Assembly: GCA_036898135.1 (NCBI GenBank)
Contig: CM072527.1
Location: 1,567,873 to 1,631,872 of the forward strand
Length of the DNA stretch: 64,000 bases
Direction of reading: 5' to 3'
Origin: Oncomelania hupensis
Lineage: Eukaryota; Mollusca; Gastropoda; Littorinimorpha; Pomatiopsidae
In this document: positions 11,125 to 52,953 of the stretch, piece after piece
How the letters are laid out: each line of letters starts with the position of its first letter
Position numbering within the stretch: position 1 is the stretch's first letter
Position numbers and translations under genes: made by a program
The notes under the pieces: model-generated
Seen by the model: the letters and a program-made list of their open reading frames with translations, nothing else
What the model was told of the DNA's origin: nothing
The model's database searches: none

Positions 11125-11232
11125 GAAGTCCTATCCTACCTATCTTTTCCCATAACTCGAAAGTCACTGGTGCACCACGGATGATCGTTTAACCAGCGTA
11201 CTCCATCTTTCTTTGTCCTCAGCAACAAGTAT
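11125..11232 (-). mobile_element. RTE-like LINE 3' end fragment
   Basis: TATCC-type pentamers precede cataactcgaaagtcactgg and the conserved ccagcgtactccatctt block. This is the 3' tail of the RTE-like family seen complete to its tail at 25245-26074, in the minus orientation and about 100 bp long. Confidence 0.75.
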
Positions 11233-11504
11233 CAACACGAATTGTGATGTTACAAAATGATGCAAAAAAATCAAAAATGTCTAAACTGATGTTAGTAAAA
11301 AGTATATTCCTAAGAACTATGCATAATACCATTCCTTAGAATTTGCATTATCCATTCCTTAGATTGTACTTTGACCATGCCTGAGAACGTCCTATATCCA
11401 TTTCTTATAATTATTTTGTTGTATCCATACCTTAGAATTTGCTTTGTTTAGACTGTGCTTTCTCCATTCCTTAGAATGTGCTATGTCTAAAACAAATAAA
11501 CAAT

Positions 11505-11720
11505 AATAATAATAGGATGCTAGCACCAGCTTTTTCTTCCATCGACCTTAAGTGCAGCAATCTGAAAAGATGGCTATTACAGAAGTCAATATAGAAATAC
11601 AGTTTTATTTGTGTAAATTTTAGATTGACTGCATCGGATACCGTTATTGGAGGGAGGGTGGAAACCAGTCATCTGAGCTACCAGGATTCAAAGATGCTAA
11701 GGACCATATACATGTACAAC
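11505..11720 (-). repeat. tRNA-headed SINE (38780 family), 5'-truncated
   Basis: An aataataat tail, then ggatgctagcaccagcttt, tgcagcaatctgaaaagat, ctattacagaagtc and gactgcatcgg match the reverse complement of the SINE at 38780-39180. The tRNA-like head is missing. Confidence 0.6.
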
Positions 11721-12201
11721 AAGATTAAGAGGCTCAAGATCCATCGCTAACACATTTGCATGCACACAACACACAGCCACACACAATGTCTCTCACTGTT
11801 GCAAAACAGCACGATCACTGCTACTGCAAAGAGCCTGAGGAAGGCATATCACTAGCAGCACGCTGGGATGTTGTAGATACTGAGCAACAAGGCTTCATTC
11901 AATTTCATCTCTTCTCTTTCTCTCTTACTATTACACAAACACTTTCTGGCAAGGTTAGAACTAAGGATGGCATATGCCCAGTAGAATTCTTGGATGTTGC
12001 AGTTCCTGCACAACAAGTCACAAGGCTTCAAGTTCATCTATCCTCTTTCTCTTTCGGTCTCTTACACACAAACGTACACTGCAATCTAGCACTAGTGCCA
12101 AAACTCTGTATGGTATGCTCATTAATCACCAGGAGAATTCTTTGATGTTGCACATACTTTGTAACAATGTCAAAAGACTTCAAGTTCTCCCCCCACCCCC
12201 C

Positions 12202-12248
<47 letters not shown>

Positions 12249-12784
12249 ATACATTATAAAAATACACTCTCTTTATCTCGCAATCTAGTGCTGGTACTGT
12301 TAAGAGTCTGAGGACGGCATATCAACATTGGCGTTGGGCAGAGAGTCTGAGACTGTCATTGCACTGCGCATCGTGCTGAGAGGGTCCGAAACGTAACCTG
12401 CAATGCAGCTTATCATGATCAACAGTTATTTTCAGCAAGAAGAAAAAGATTAAATGCTTCAAGAAAACAACTCGGTTTAAACATTTCATTTCATTTATAT
12501 AGCACACAATATGGCAATGGAATTTCTAAGTATCGATCCAAAAACTACTATACTAGAAACACAATGATGGATAACACAAAATTTAAATATCATCATTGTT
12601 ATCATCCTCATCATCATCATCACAATATGATGATGATGAAGATCTATAGTTGCTACCCAACCATTGCACTACAAGCCACCTAAAGGTTGCGAGATTGTGA
12701 TATCCCACTATTACAAAACAGAATTATTTTCCGACAACGGCCTGATCCTCTCGTCAACAACGTTATTGTTGCTGTCATATCACT
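11721..12784. other. Downstream flank of TNNI3K
   Basis: Non-coding sequence past the TNNI3K stop codon, read leftward. It holds short dispersed-repeat-like segments sharing gcacgctgggatgttg-type phrases and a pure ct run (about 12205-12245). The 3' UTR of TNNI3K should begin at 12784, but no unambiguous polyadenylation signal can be assigned. Confidence 0.5.
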
Positions 12785-41773
<28,989 letters not shown>

Positions 41774-42350
41774 GATCTAAGAGTTCAATGTGGATGTTGA
41801 TCATTACTTCTTAGACTAAACATTCTATTTTTTTATGGAGTACGAAAACTAAAGAAATAATTAGGATGAACATGGTAAAAGCAACATTGCAACTTCTATT
41901 AGTATTGTATTCCACTTCCAACAGAAAACGTTTGGTACGTGCTGTTCAAAAGTTGTAGGCCTACAAGAGAGGGAAAATCAGATCATCACAATTTTCTACA
42001 CTTTAGATGAATTAATACTAATAAGTACAACATTCTAGAAAACTCTAAGATGTACAGATTTTCTAAAACTGTCAAAATAAACTCAAAAGTCATCCAGTGC
42101 ATTCATTCATGGACTTCTGTCGTCTGCCACAAATTAAGTCGGCCATATTGGATCTCTCAATTTCGCAAGGCATCGCGCGAGATCTTTGTTTGGAAACGAA
42201 GTCAACAAGATGGAGACGAAAGTGGGGAGAAGTCATGCCTTTGAAACAGAATCATGACTGTCTTTCTCAACAGAGAATAAAATTGCAGGTCAAGATTTGA
42301 GGCTCTCATTTCTTATATCTGGTTTGTGAAAAAAGTCATGTTTGGAGAAA
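41774..42350. promoter_or_regulatory. Divergent intergenic region between TNNI3K and the helical-repeat gene
   Basis: 578 bp separate the two opposed ATG codons, so the two genes probably share a bidirectional promoter or closely packed promoters. Visible motifs: aaaatggcggcc overlapping the right-hand ATG (42347-42358), which fits the YY1 consensus AANATGGCGGC; aagatggagac at 42207; ggccatattgg at 42133; and gcatcgcgcgagatc at 42169. No TATA box is obvious. Motif function is inference. Confidence 0.5.
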
Positions 42351-42550
42351 ATGGCGGCCTGCAATTGGGCGAACGAGGAGTATTTTTCAGACCTCATGTG
42401 TACAGATCAGCGGGCGCACACTGCATTAGAACTGTTGGTAGACGATCTTCATGTGGAAAAAGACAAAACAATTTATACTTTTATGTGTCATTCGGGATCA
42501 GAGGACTTTCTGTGGGGACTCGTACGCCTCCTTGGCAATGATAACCCTCG
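42351..42550 (+). CDS. Helical-repeat gene exon 1
   Basis: ATG within aaaatggcggcc. The product ends GSEDFLWGLVRLLGNDNP and the first two bases of Arg. Donor GTGAGT. Confidence 0.82.
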
Positions 42551-45500
42551 GTGAGTGGATGTAAAATAAAAACTTTACACATTTGAGAAATGTATATCTT
42601 TGTACAACATTGCAATACTAACCTGCGGAAGTTTTGTTTTTCTAACAGAGTTGTTACCTTTTGGAACGATTTACCAGTTACATTAAAGCAAGCACCTAAC
42701 ATAAATTCTTTTAAAAATCAGTTGGATGAATTACCAAAATTTAAAGAGATTTTCTATTGCTATGATGAATGATTTGTAGGAAAATTGCATGCATAACAGA
42801 CCCATAACAGTAATTATACTGTCAAAGAAGGGACATTCGCAAAGGCCTCACGGCCTATTTTGTCCTCACACTACTACTACTACTACTACTATAGTTTAGA
42901 TAGATCATTAAACGATGAATGCAAGTCACTAACTGAGTAACTCGTAACAAAAGCGTGAACATACGCTTCACTTAGCATCAAGTGCTCTGTATTCAAGCTT
43001 TAATTGGCAACGTTATGATGAGCTTAGGGTCAATATTGCACATGTATGCATGAAAGTGGTGTTGAGAGGTAGTCCAATTCAATACATAAGTTGCTACTCA
43101 GGAGAATGCTTTCAGCATTTTCCACAAAGATTATTATTATTAACTCCAAAGTATGGATGATAACTGGCTTTGCTTAATTTTGGCCTGGCTTTTACTAATT
43201 ACACTCTCCAGTATAATTTTTACGTAATTACAAACTAGCGAGAAAAAGAACAAGAAATCTTATTTTGAAGTGGATCACTAACAGATGTAATCACAGTAGA
43301 CAAGTAATTTTTCATTTTCCTTGTTAGTGTTGCACAGTTTTTATTACTGATAGTCATATATATCAAAATCACATGATGAAATACAGAGCCTGGTTCTTTT
43401 GATGTCTACAATGTAATGCCCATAATGAATGTGGACCATAAAGATTAAAGTAGCCTCAGGCCTGTGAAGACCTTAGGGAACACAGCTGCCTCTTATCTTC
43501 AAAGAATAGATAATGACTCAATGAGATTGCAATGCCAAACATCTGACTCTATTATACCCTATTCTATCCCACGACTCGAAAGTCATTGGGGTACCATAGA
43601 TGATTGTATAATAATAATAATAATAACGGATTTTTATATAGCGGGTACTCCAGCCTATGACCAGACTCACCACGCTTTACATAGTCATTACATATAAATT
43701 ATACATGCACTCGATGAAACATCACTTTTGCTACAATACACCAAAAGACGGGACAGTAAAGGTGCAGACTATTTACAACTATGTACATAAATTACAAAAA
43801 AGACAAAAATAGACTATTTACAACTATGTACACAAATGACAAAAAGACAGAAGGTAGAATAGCAAAAACCTATTCACAGCTATTTATATGCCCGGTTAGG
43901 CCCAGGAAGAAAAACAGTATAAATATTTATTTACAGCCGTGTATACACTTACGGATCAGACATAGGCAATAGATGAGAGAATGGCAGTGGGACACAAATC
44001 AATCTGAATAATGCAGTTTGAAGAGGTGGGTTTTGAGGGCCTTTTTGAATGCTTGTGTTGATTGTATGTTGCGGATATGGGAGGGAAGGGAATTCCACTG
44101 CTTAGGTGCGGAGTAAGCGAATGCACGTTGGCCGTATGTCTTAGTGCGGGTGACGGGAACCTTGAGTGTGCGAGTGTCAGCAGAAGATCTTAAAGTGCGT
44201 GAAGGGGAGTAGACAGACAGTAGATCAGCAAGGTAGGAAGGACAAGAATCTGTGAAGAAGTTGTGACAGAGAACAGAGAGTTTGTACTCTATGCGTGCTT
44301 GCACAGGAAGCCAGTGAAGGGAATGTAGTAGAGGTGTGATGTGATCGCGTTTCTTTGCTCGGAATACTAGTCTAGCTGCTGAGTTCTGAACCTTTTGTAG
44401 TTTGTCAATGATGTGCTTCGGGGAGCCAGCAAGGAGAGAGTTGCAATAGTCCAGACGAGAAAGGACGAGAGCGCAGACTAGGGTTTTGGTGGCAGGGACT
44501 GTAAGATAGTGGCGAAAGGAGCTGATTTGGCGTATGGCCGTGTATGCAGATCGACAGACGTTGGAGATGTGGTTGTTGAGGGACAGGTCGTCGGAGAGAA
44601 TGTAGCCGAGATTTCTTGCTGAGGATGAGAACTGAATGTTTGTTGTCCCTACTGTAAGCGATGTTGGGAGAGGCGAGATTGAGGAGGAGGTGGTGTGTTT
44701 GTGAATGAGGAGGGCTTCAGTTTTATCATCATTAAGCTTAAGCTTGTTGAGTGTCATCCATGACTTAATGTCTGTGATGCAGTTCTCCAAAGTCTGAACA
44801 GTGGAATTAATGAGAGAGGGGGCGGTGGATTTATACAGTTGTGTGTCGTCTGCAAATGACTGACTCTCAACAGCATGCTTTCTAAGCAGGAGAAGCAGTG
44901 GCTTGGTGTACAGAGTGAATAACACCGGCCCCAAAACGGAACCCTGAGGCACGCCGCACACCAAGTCTGCTGTGCTGGAGAAACAGCCATCGACAGTGAC
45001 TGCTTGTGATCTGTCAGAAAGATATGAGTGGAACCAAGCCAGGACCGAGCCAGAGATTCCAAAGTAGTGTTGAAGAGTGTTAAAGAGAATGTGATGGTCG
45101 ACTGTGTCAAAGGCGGCTGAGAGGTCTAATAAGGTGAGAACGGAGACGTTACCATTATCTAAGGCAAGCAACAGATCATTGGTTACCTTTAGGAGGGCTG
45201 TCTCAGTGCTGTGGAAGGGTCGGTAGGCAGACTGGTTGGGGCAAAGTAAAGCGTTATCATATAGGTAGGCAAACAGTTGTTTGAGAACAATTTTTTCTAT
45301 GACTTTGGACAGGAAGGAGAGGTTTGAAACAGGTCTATAGTTCTTTAGATTATTTTTGTCTAAACTTGGCTTTTTAAGGAGGGGTTTGATGACAGCCGCT
45401 TTGAGCACAGACGGAACAACACCAGAGGACAGACTCTCGTTGATAATGTGGGTAATGGTCGGGAGTAGAGGGTCAAGATTCTCTATCAACATGGGGGTAG

Positions 45501-48500
45501 GAATGGGGTCGAGAGAGCAAGATGTTGGTTTTGAGCTTAAGATGACTTTCTTGACTTCTTGCTCTGTTATTGGTTGAAAAACTTCCATCTTTGCGGTGGT
45601 GAGGGAAGGTGAGAATGGGTTAATGAGTGGGATCTCATGGCTATCAAGAGCGGCCCTTATGTCAGCCACTTTCTGTGTGAAATAATTACAAAATACTTCT
45701 GGGAGCTGACATGCTGGATGTGTGGATGGGAGTGATGTTGCATTGCTCTTACCCCTTAGCTGATTGCAAATGTCAAACAACTGTTTACAAGTTTCGCTGC
45801 TGCTGATTCTGTCGCTAAAGTACCGGGTTTTGGCAGTCTGGACTATTTTAGTGACCCGTTTTTTTGCAGCGGTGAAAATCTGCTTGCTGACTTCTAAACC
45901 CGATTTGAGCCACTTTTTCTCAGCTTTGCGTCGGTGTTTTTTCGCCTCGGAGAGCTCGTCCGTAATAGACTCGTACCAGGGTGCTGAGCGAGTTGCCTTG
46001 ACCTTTTTCTGGGCCACGGGAGCGTGCCGATCAAGCGCCGCCTGAAGTGTACTATTCAGCTGATCCACAGTGGGGCACAGTTCTGGGGTCACTTTAGTGG
46101 TAAGCTCTTGCTTGAAAGCGTCCCTATCCATGGTACGCAGGCTGCGAGCCTTCCTGAACATGGGGGGAGAAGGGGGGGCTGCGACGCTTAGTTCGCACAT
46201 GACACAGAAATGGTCAGATGTTAATTCCTGGGTGACTAAAGTTGATCTAACAACGTTATCCTGAGGCCTATGCATAACCCAATCTATGATGTGACCACGG
46301 CTGTGGGTGGGTTCTGTGACTGACTGAGAAAGACTAAACTGATCTAAAAGTTCAATCATTTTTGCGGTGGAAGGTTGCTGGGGTTGGTCAAAGTGAAAGT
46401 TAATATCTCCTAGAACTATGTATGTTCCTGACAGTGTGTTGCAATAATCAAGCAGGACTGGAAATTCTTGGTGGAAAATTGCATCAGTTAATTTATTTTT
46501 CTTGCTTGGAAAGGTGCGATATATGCAGATGAAGTGAATGTTCTGCTGTGGAACGGACAGGCTAAGTTGAACAACTTCAAAGGACGAGTGAGTGAAAACG
46601 AAGTCTGTAATGATGCCAAGGTGACGGGACAGACTGTTTCTGTAAATGATAGCGAGGCCACCACCGCGGTTTGAGCGAGGCAGCGAGCATACAGAGTAGC
46701 CAGAAGGGGTTAAATCAGAGCATTTACCCTCGTCGCCAGTCTGCCGAAACCAGGTTTCTTGGATGAACATTATGTCAGTCTGCTTGTGTGAGATGAATTC
46801 TTGGAGAGCGGTACGTTTTTCAATGGGACCTAGTGATTGAGCATTGAATGATGCAATGCGTAGGCCTAGAGGACTATGGCTATCGAGGTGTGAAGATAGG
46901 GGTTGAGGGGAGAGGTTGATGTGAATGAGATTGTCTGTGTTACAGCGATGAGTCTCAGGCCTAGTGGTACACTCTGACTGTGATGCAACCTGAAGCGTGG
47001 GGTTAGAGTTGGAAAGCACAGGCGATCTGTGTGTAAGGACAACAGGGATAGACGAGATGTTTTGTTTGCGTTTGCCTCCACGACTAGTCCGTTTTCTGGG
47101 CAAATGACGGCCGATCGAGAGCTCTTTTAATCGGAACACAAGGTCGGGAGCGAGCTGCGTGCGTATAGATTTCAATGACAGTAGCTTTTCGCGTGTGTAA
47201 CTTGTGGATGGGATGCCGGAACAAGATGGCGGACTGCGTGAGTGCAAGAACGCACAGTGAACGAAGCGAAAAAAAGATAGAGTAACCAAACGAACATAGA
47301 AAGAGAAGCAAAGCAACGCTACACTTACTTGAGGATCCATGAGACAACAATTACACAATACAAAACTCACAACAAAACACTGTAAACACCGCAAAATCAA
47401 GTAGCTTTCCAACAAGCAGGGGTAGATATGAGAGGGGAGCAGTTCTGTTTCCCAAGCTCTACATTTCCTTCTGTTAAAATGTTTAACCAGCGTACTCCAT
47501 CTTTCTCTGTCCTCAGCAACCCTCATGGCTTCACTCAGTGTCAAGCCAGTTCATTCTCAAATGTTGCCCTCCAACCTCTTTTTCTGTCTCCCTCTTCTTC
47601 TGCCTCATTGCACAATGCCTTGCAGGATGGACTTTGCTAGGCCTGATGTTCTGGAGATGTGGCCATACCATCAGAGTTTCCGTTTCTTCACCACTGTGAG
47701 CATGTAATCATGTTGACCAATGGCTTGTGAGATGGTCTGTTGGACTTTGTCATTGGTGATGTGCTGGGTATAGGAAATGCCCAGAAGTCTTCTGTAGCAC
47801 CTCATCTCCATGCTTTGTATTCTTCTTTGTAGATCTGCTGTGAGGATCCATGTTTCGCAAGCGTAAATGAAGATGGAGATGACAAGGGATGATGATGTGC
47901 TGGGTATAGGAAATGCCCAGAAGTCTTCTGTAGCCTACACAGCAAGGTGAGCAAGGGTGGCGGTCCCTCTCTAGGAGGCAGTCAGACCCATGGGTGCGCT
48001 ATCTGCTTCGTCAGAGGACTTCCACTGTTTCTTGCCAACTTCTAAGGTCGAGAATGTTCACGGTCATCCGAAGACGGAGCAGCTTGCACCCTGTTCCTGG
48101 TATACTTACGAAATGCATCGAACTTTTCAATGAAAAGAAATGTGTCCATTTTGCCCATTGTCAGAAGATTGCATTTAAATACAACTAACTATACATCCAA
48201 TTGTGCAATAAGGTAATGCCAGTCCTGATAATGATTGATGAATGTAATTTACTATGAGACAACCTTGGAAAGATAGAGGTGTTCCTGTAACCTTTCCATG
48301 ATGGGGAAGGACAACATTCATGAATGGAGTGGCTTGACACTGAGTGAAGCCATGAGGGTTGCTGAGGACAGAGAAAGATGGAGTACGCTGGTTACACATT
48401 CATCTGTGGTGCCCCAACGACTATCGAGTTACGGGATAGGATAGGACAGGATAGGATGAGGGAGCAAGGCATTAGTGACTTCCCTATCTCAGCTTCAGGA

Positions 48501-51500
48501 AGGTGGTGCCCATCTCTCCTTCGTTGTTGTCTTACATTCCCCGGTTCTAATAGCTGGTTGGATTGGGATGTGCTGTGTTCTGTTTTGTTCTTTGTGTCAT
48601 TTGGTGGTTGCATCCAAGTACTAAACGTTTTCATCCAAGTTGGTGTTTAGAATCACTGCATTCAGTGTCATTATTAAAGGTTATTGCTATTATTATTTTA
48701 TTATTATAATTCTACTGCGTGCTCTGACCACTAGTCACTATGCTATTTTGTCACTCTATGAGACAAGGCTATTGTGCCTCCAATGAGACAACCTTATCAC
48801 TTTTTAAAAGTTCATTTGATCATTGATGAGATCTGCACTTAACATTCTGTTTCATATATTAGATTTTTTAAAATCAATAATATCAAATGTAATGATGTTT
48901 ACTGCTGTTACTAACAGTAACACGTTTTATTAACTGAACCTAGGGAATCATTATTCTGTAAAGTAATTCATAGCTTTTGTTTATACAACTCAAATTACCC
49001 TTGAGTCATTTAATGTGGCAACTTTGATTATTGCTGCCATCATAACCTGCGTAAGTTATAATAAACAGCTTGGAGTTCAGCCTAAATAATTCTTCATAAT
49101 TTTTTTTCTGTTAGATATGGTAGGGTGGTCTGTGACGTAGAAAAAGACTCTGCTACTGTTTTGAGTGTTGTGTTCAGCAGTACAGCAGTACAGCAGTGTG
49201 GCTCAGTGGTTTTGAGGACTCACCTGACTTGCAGGAGAACCAGGGTTTGCATCTTGAGGGTGATAGGATGTGTGTTGTGTTTGGTTTTTTTTTTCTCTCA
49301 CAAGAGTGGACTTTCAGTAATTACTCTTAGGTCAATTGTTGGTTCACTGCCCACTCTCCCACCTTAGACCTACCCTCCATTTCTGTGAGTTTGTCTTTCT
49401 GACCTTTCCACTTTTACAATACTAAACTCCTTGTTTCAATTGGGTATGAAATCATGACCTCAAGGTTAGTCATGAATAAGACATGTGCCGATGAACAATG
49501 ATTAGAGAAGGACTTTTTCACATGGATTTAATATTGTACTCTTTTAGATACATTTATAATTTTCCCGTTTCCCCAGTACACGTCCATGTCATTTCAGTTG
49601 AAGTATTGTTAGTGCCGTTCGACTAGCTCCAAGACACATGCAAAAAAGGTAGCTCATTGGTCCATGAGGTTTCTCAGAGCACAGACATGCAGCAAATATG
49701 TTTTGGCCTGTGGCTTTCATTTCTGACCAGCCAGCCTGACAAGTGACATGCGATATTTTGAGCCACTCTTAATTTTGAACAGCTAAAAAATACACTACAA
49801 GTATTGCAGTTCACGCCTTTTTAAATTGGGAGTCCCTTAAACCACCAGGTATTAGGATCAGGGGATTACGGTTACAATTTATGCCTTTACCGATCTGGCC
49901 AAGCCTGAGCTCTAGGGGACATTATAACAAATCGCTGAGCGCAATGTGTACGTCCAATCAGGCTTGACGTTAACACTTTTTCTGTCCCCCAAGCAGTCTG
50001 GGAATGGTGGGCATGCCTGATAACTGTTGCCAGCAACAGATAATCAAAAATGGAGATGTAAACTCGAGTGTTTTGCTTACAGGCACAACCAGATGGGAGC
50101 CCCTCTTTGCTGTCAAACTGAAAGCGCTTAGCTGTTCAAAAATAAGAATGGCTCAAAATATCACATGTCACACAGACCTGGAAAATAATTATAGATCAAA
50201 GAGAATATAAACCTGTGGAAACATAGACCTTGGGGAACATAGACTTGAGAGAATATATACCCATGGAAATGTAGACCTGGAAGAATGTAGATTTGGGTAG
50301 TTGGAGTTCGAGGGGCTAGGCCTGGGGTAACATAGACCTGGAGAAACATAGACCTGGGGGAACTTAGACCTGTGGTAACATAGACCGGAGGGATCATATA
50401 GACCTGGTGAACATAGACCTGAGGAAACATAGATTCTGGGCATTATGGACCTGGGGGAACAGAAGGAAATGTAGAGCTTGGGAAACAGAACTGCTCCCCT
50501 CTCATATACTGCCCCTGCTTGTTGGAAACCTACTTGTAAGTGCTAAGGTCAATTCATACAGTTTCAATGGGCCATGGATATTTTAGGATACTGTTCCTAG
50601 TACCTTATTCAGAGGCACAGAATAAGTACAGGTTTATAGAATGGCAGTAGCTGTTGATATTCACAAGCACGGCCCATTCAATAGCCTGCGGGATTCTATT
50701 TTGAGACAGGACTCTTTATTGTTAATTTGTATCAAACGGTTACACTTGACATCTGTACTTTTTATCTTGCCTTGAAAATACTATAAACTGAAGGCATACA
50801 TTTGCAAAATGTCAAGTATGCTGTGGGGTACTGCTTGGGTAATGATATGGGTCAACCCCTGGGTTGGTTAGCTATGCTTAATGCTACAAGGTTTTGGACT
50901 AGTTACTGGCGCTGCAATAATAATATTAATGATAATGAGAATACTTCAGGATGCTATCACAAGCTTTTTCTTGAGTGGAACTCAAAGCACGGCGATCTGA
51001 AGAGATCGCTATTACAGAAGGCAAAAGGAACTCAATTTTTATTTTTCAAACTTGGACTGACTGCATCCAATACTATTATTGAAGAGAACAGAGGACACTG
51101 GAGTACCCAGAGAAAACCCAGGGCGACCTGAAAAGTCTCAGACCTATATGTGGCCTGTTCGTCTCCTGCATAGGAAACCTGCACCCTGTGAACTGTACTC
51201 CCATGCCACCCCATTGGTACCTCAACAAGGATTGCATAAATAACTTATTAACTATGTAGTATCTTGTAAATCGTCTCAGTCTCAAGTCTCAGTCAGTCTC
51301 AGGTTGAATGACTGGAGGTGATCGGTTTGTAATAAGTTCATGAATTGGGTGGCAAACTGTTTTCTGCTTATGTTAAGTCAGTCCTCATTGCGAAGAACAT
51401 ATCTCCAGTCCTTCTGAAACAAAAGTGAAGAACGCTTAATAAACAGACGGACAGACTCATAAGGAGGGACCGGGCAAGACAATAGTAAACGCTTAAGAGG

Positions 51501-52922
51501 CACACCAGCTCATTTCCTATATGAGCAGCACTGTTTAGTGCCTCCACATTTTGCTTGCTGCGGGCTAGTTATAGCTTGCCTGCACCCTCCCTTCCAGTGA
51601 AAGGAAAGGAAGCATCGGCGAAGCTATTTATAGCTAGCCTGGCTGGTAAAAAAAAAAAAAGTAAAAGCCTGGCCTGGCTGACTAACTTCAAAATCTAAAA
51701 AGCTTTGGTTGAGTCGCTGTGGAGGTAACGCTTGAGCTAAATTACTGAGGGAAAGGTCATTAAGTTTGACAGATCTATATTTGAGAAGAGTTCAATCAGC
51801 TGGAAATGTATTGGCTGGGAAAGTTCTTACTTGCGTTCATGTTATTCAGGACCATGCATACACTTTTGTACCTTCCAATGGTTCCAAATAATTAACATTT
51901 GATATATGAGGCTTATCAGGTCACCTACTCCTTCCAATCAGAGTATAAAGCAAGGTGCACATGCATTCCACTGCATTGGCTTTAAAGATCCTGATGCTCA
52001 TGTCCTAACAGCGAGTGACAGAAACACCAGTACACCCGGCATGAACTATATTTCCTGATTTCCCCTTTCTCTTCCCTCCCCCTCCCCCTACTCTCTCCTT
52101 TGACTGCACTGCTCTTGTGGCTGCTGCACTTTACTGAAAAAGCAACTTGCATTTTGCATGCCTTTGTGTCAAATAAAAAAAATTTAAATCCAAACAAAAA
52201 AATCCAAAATGTTGTTGATTCTAGAAACAATAATAATTCGTCTTAATTTTTTCTTAGTGTTGTCCATGAACTAAGAGCAATGTGTGTGTGTGTGTGTGTG
52301 TGCGCGCGCGCTCAAGCATGTGTGAGGTATCCAGTATTTTGAAAGCTTCAGGAGTACCTGCTGAATCTCGTTCTTGGATAACAATTGATCTGGTCCAGCC
52401 ACTTGGCAGACTTTAACTGCAATTATTATTCATTGACTGTATTGCTTTTCCTGTGCTGCAGAGTGGCTGGCAACTCAGCATACATTATCGGGACGCTAGC
52501 GGAGTCGGACCTAGGATGTGGCAGAATCATGGCCCTGGCAAAAAGTCGCCATGCAGAAAGTCGCCGCATTCTCGCTGACCTGACTCGCATGCTGACCTTT
52601 GATGACGCAGAGAGTGTGATGAATGCAGCCGGCACTATGGGAACACTGGTATGTTTTGTGAAGATTTTATTGCAGATCGTTTTTATTCTATTGTATTTTT
52701 TAAATTGTGTAGTAAAGTTTGAATGCTAGCAGTTGTCTGTTTTATTCTATTTTTCTGTTTATTAAAATAAAGTTGTGTAGGTGGTTCAAGATGTTGGGAT
52801 TGGAAGTCACTGTCTCTCCTTTTCTATATCTGTTTCTCTCTGTCTGTCCTGCTCACTCTCTCCCTCTCTTGTCTGTCCTTCTCACACACACACACACACA
52901 CGCACACACACACCCACACACA

Positions 52923-52953
<31 letters not shown>

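Noticed and set aside
42133..42143. Serum response (CArG) box, ccatattgg
   Set aside because: It has five instead of six A/T bases between CC and GG, so it does not fit the consensus.
47341..47544. 68-residue N-terminal extension of the LINE protein
   Set aside because: It is the RTE-like host element's tail (LSEAMRVAEDRERW) plus flank read in frame; it does not belong to the LINE.
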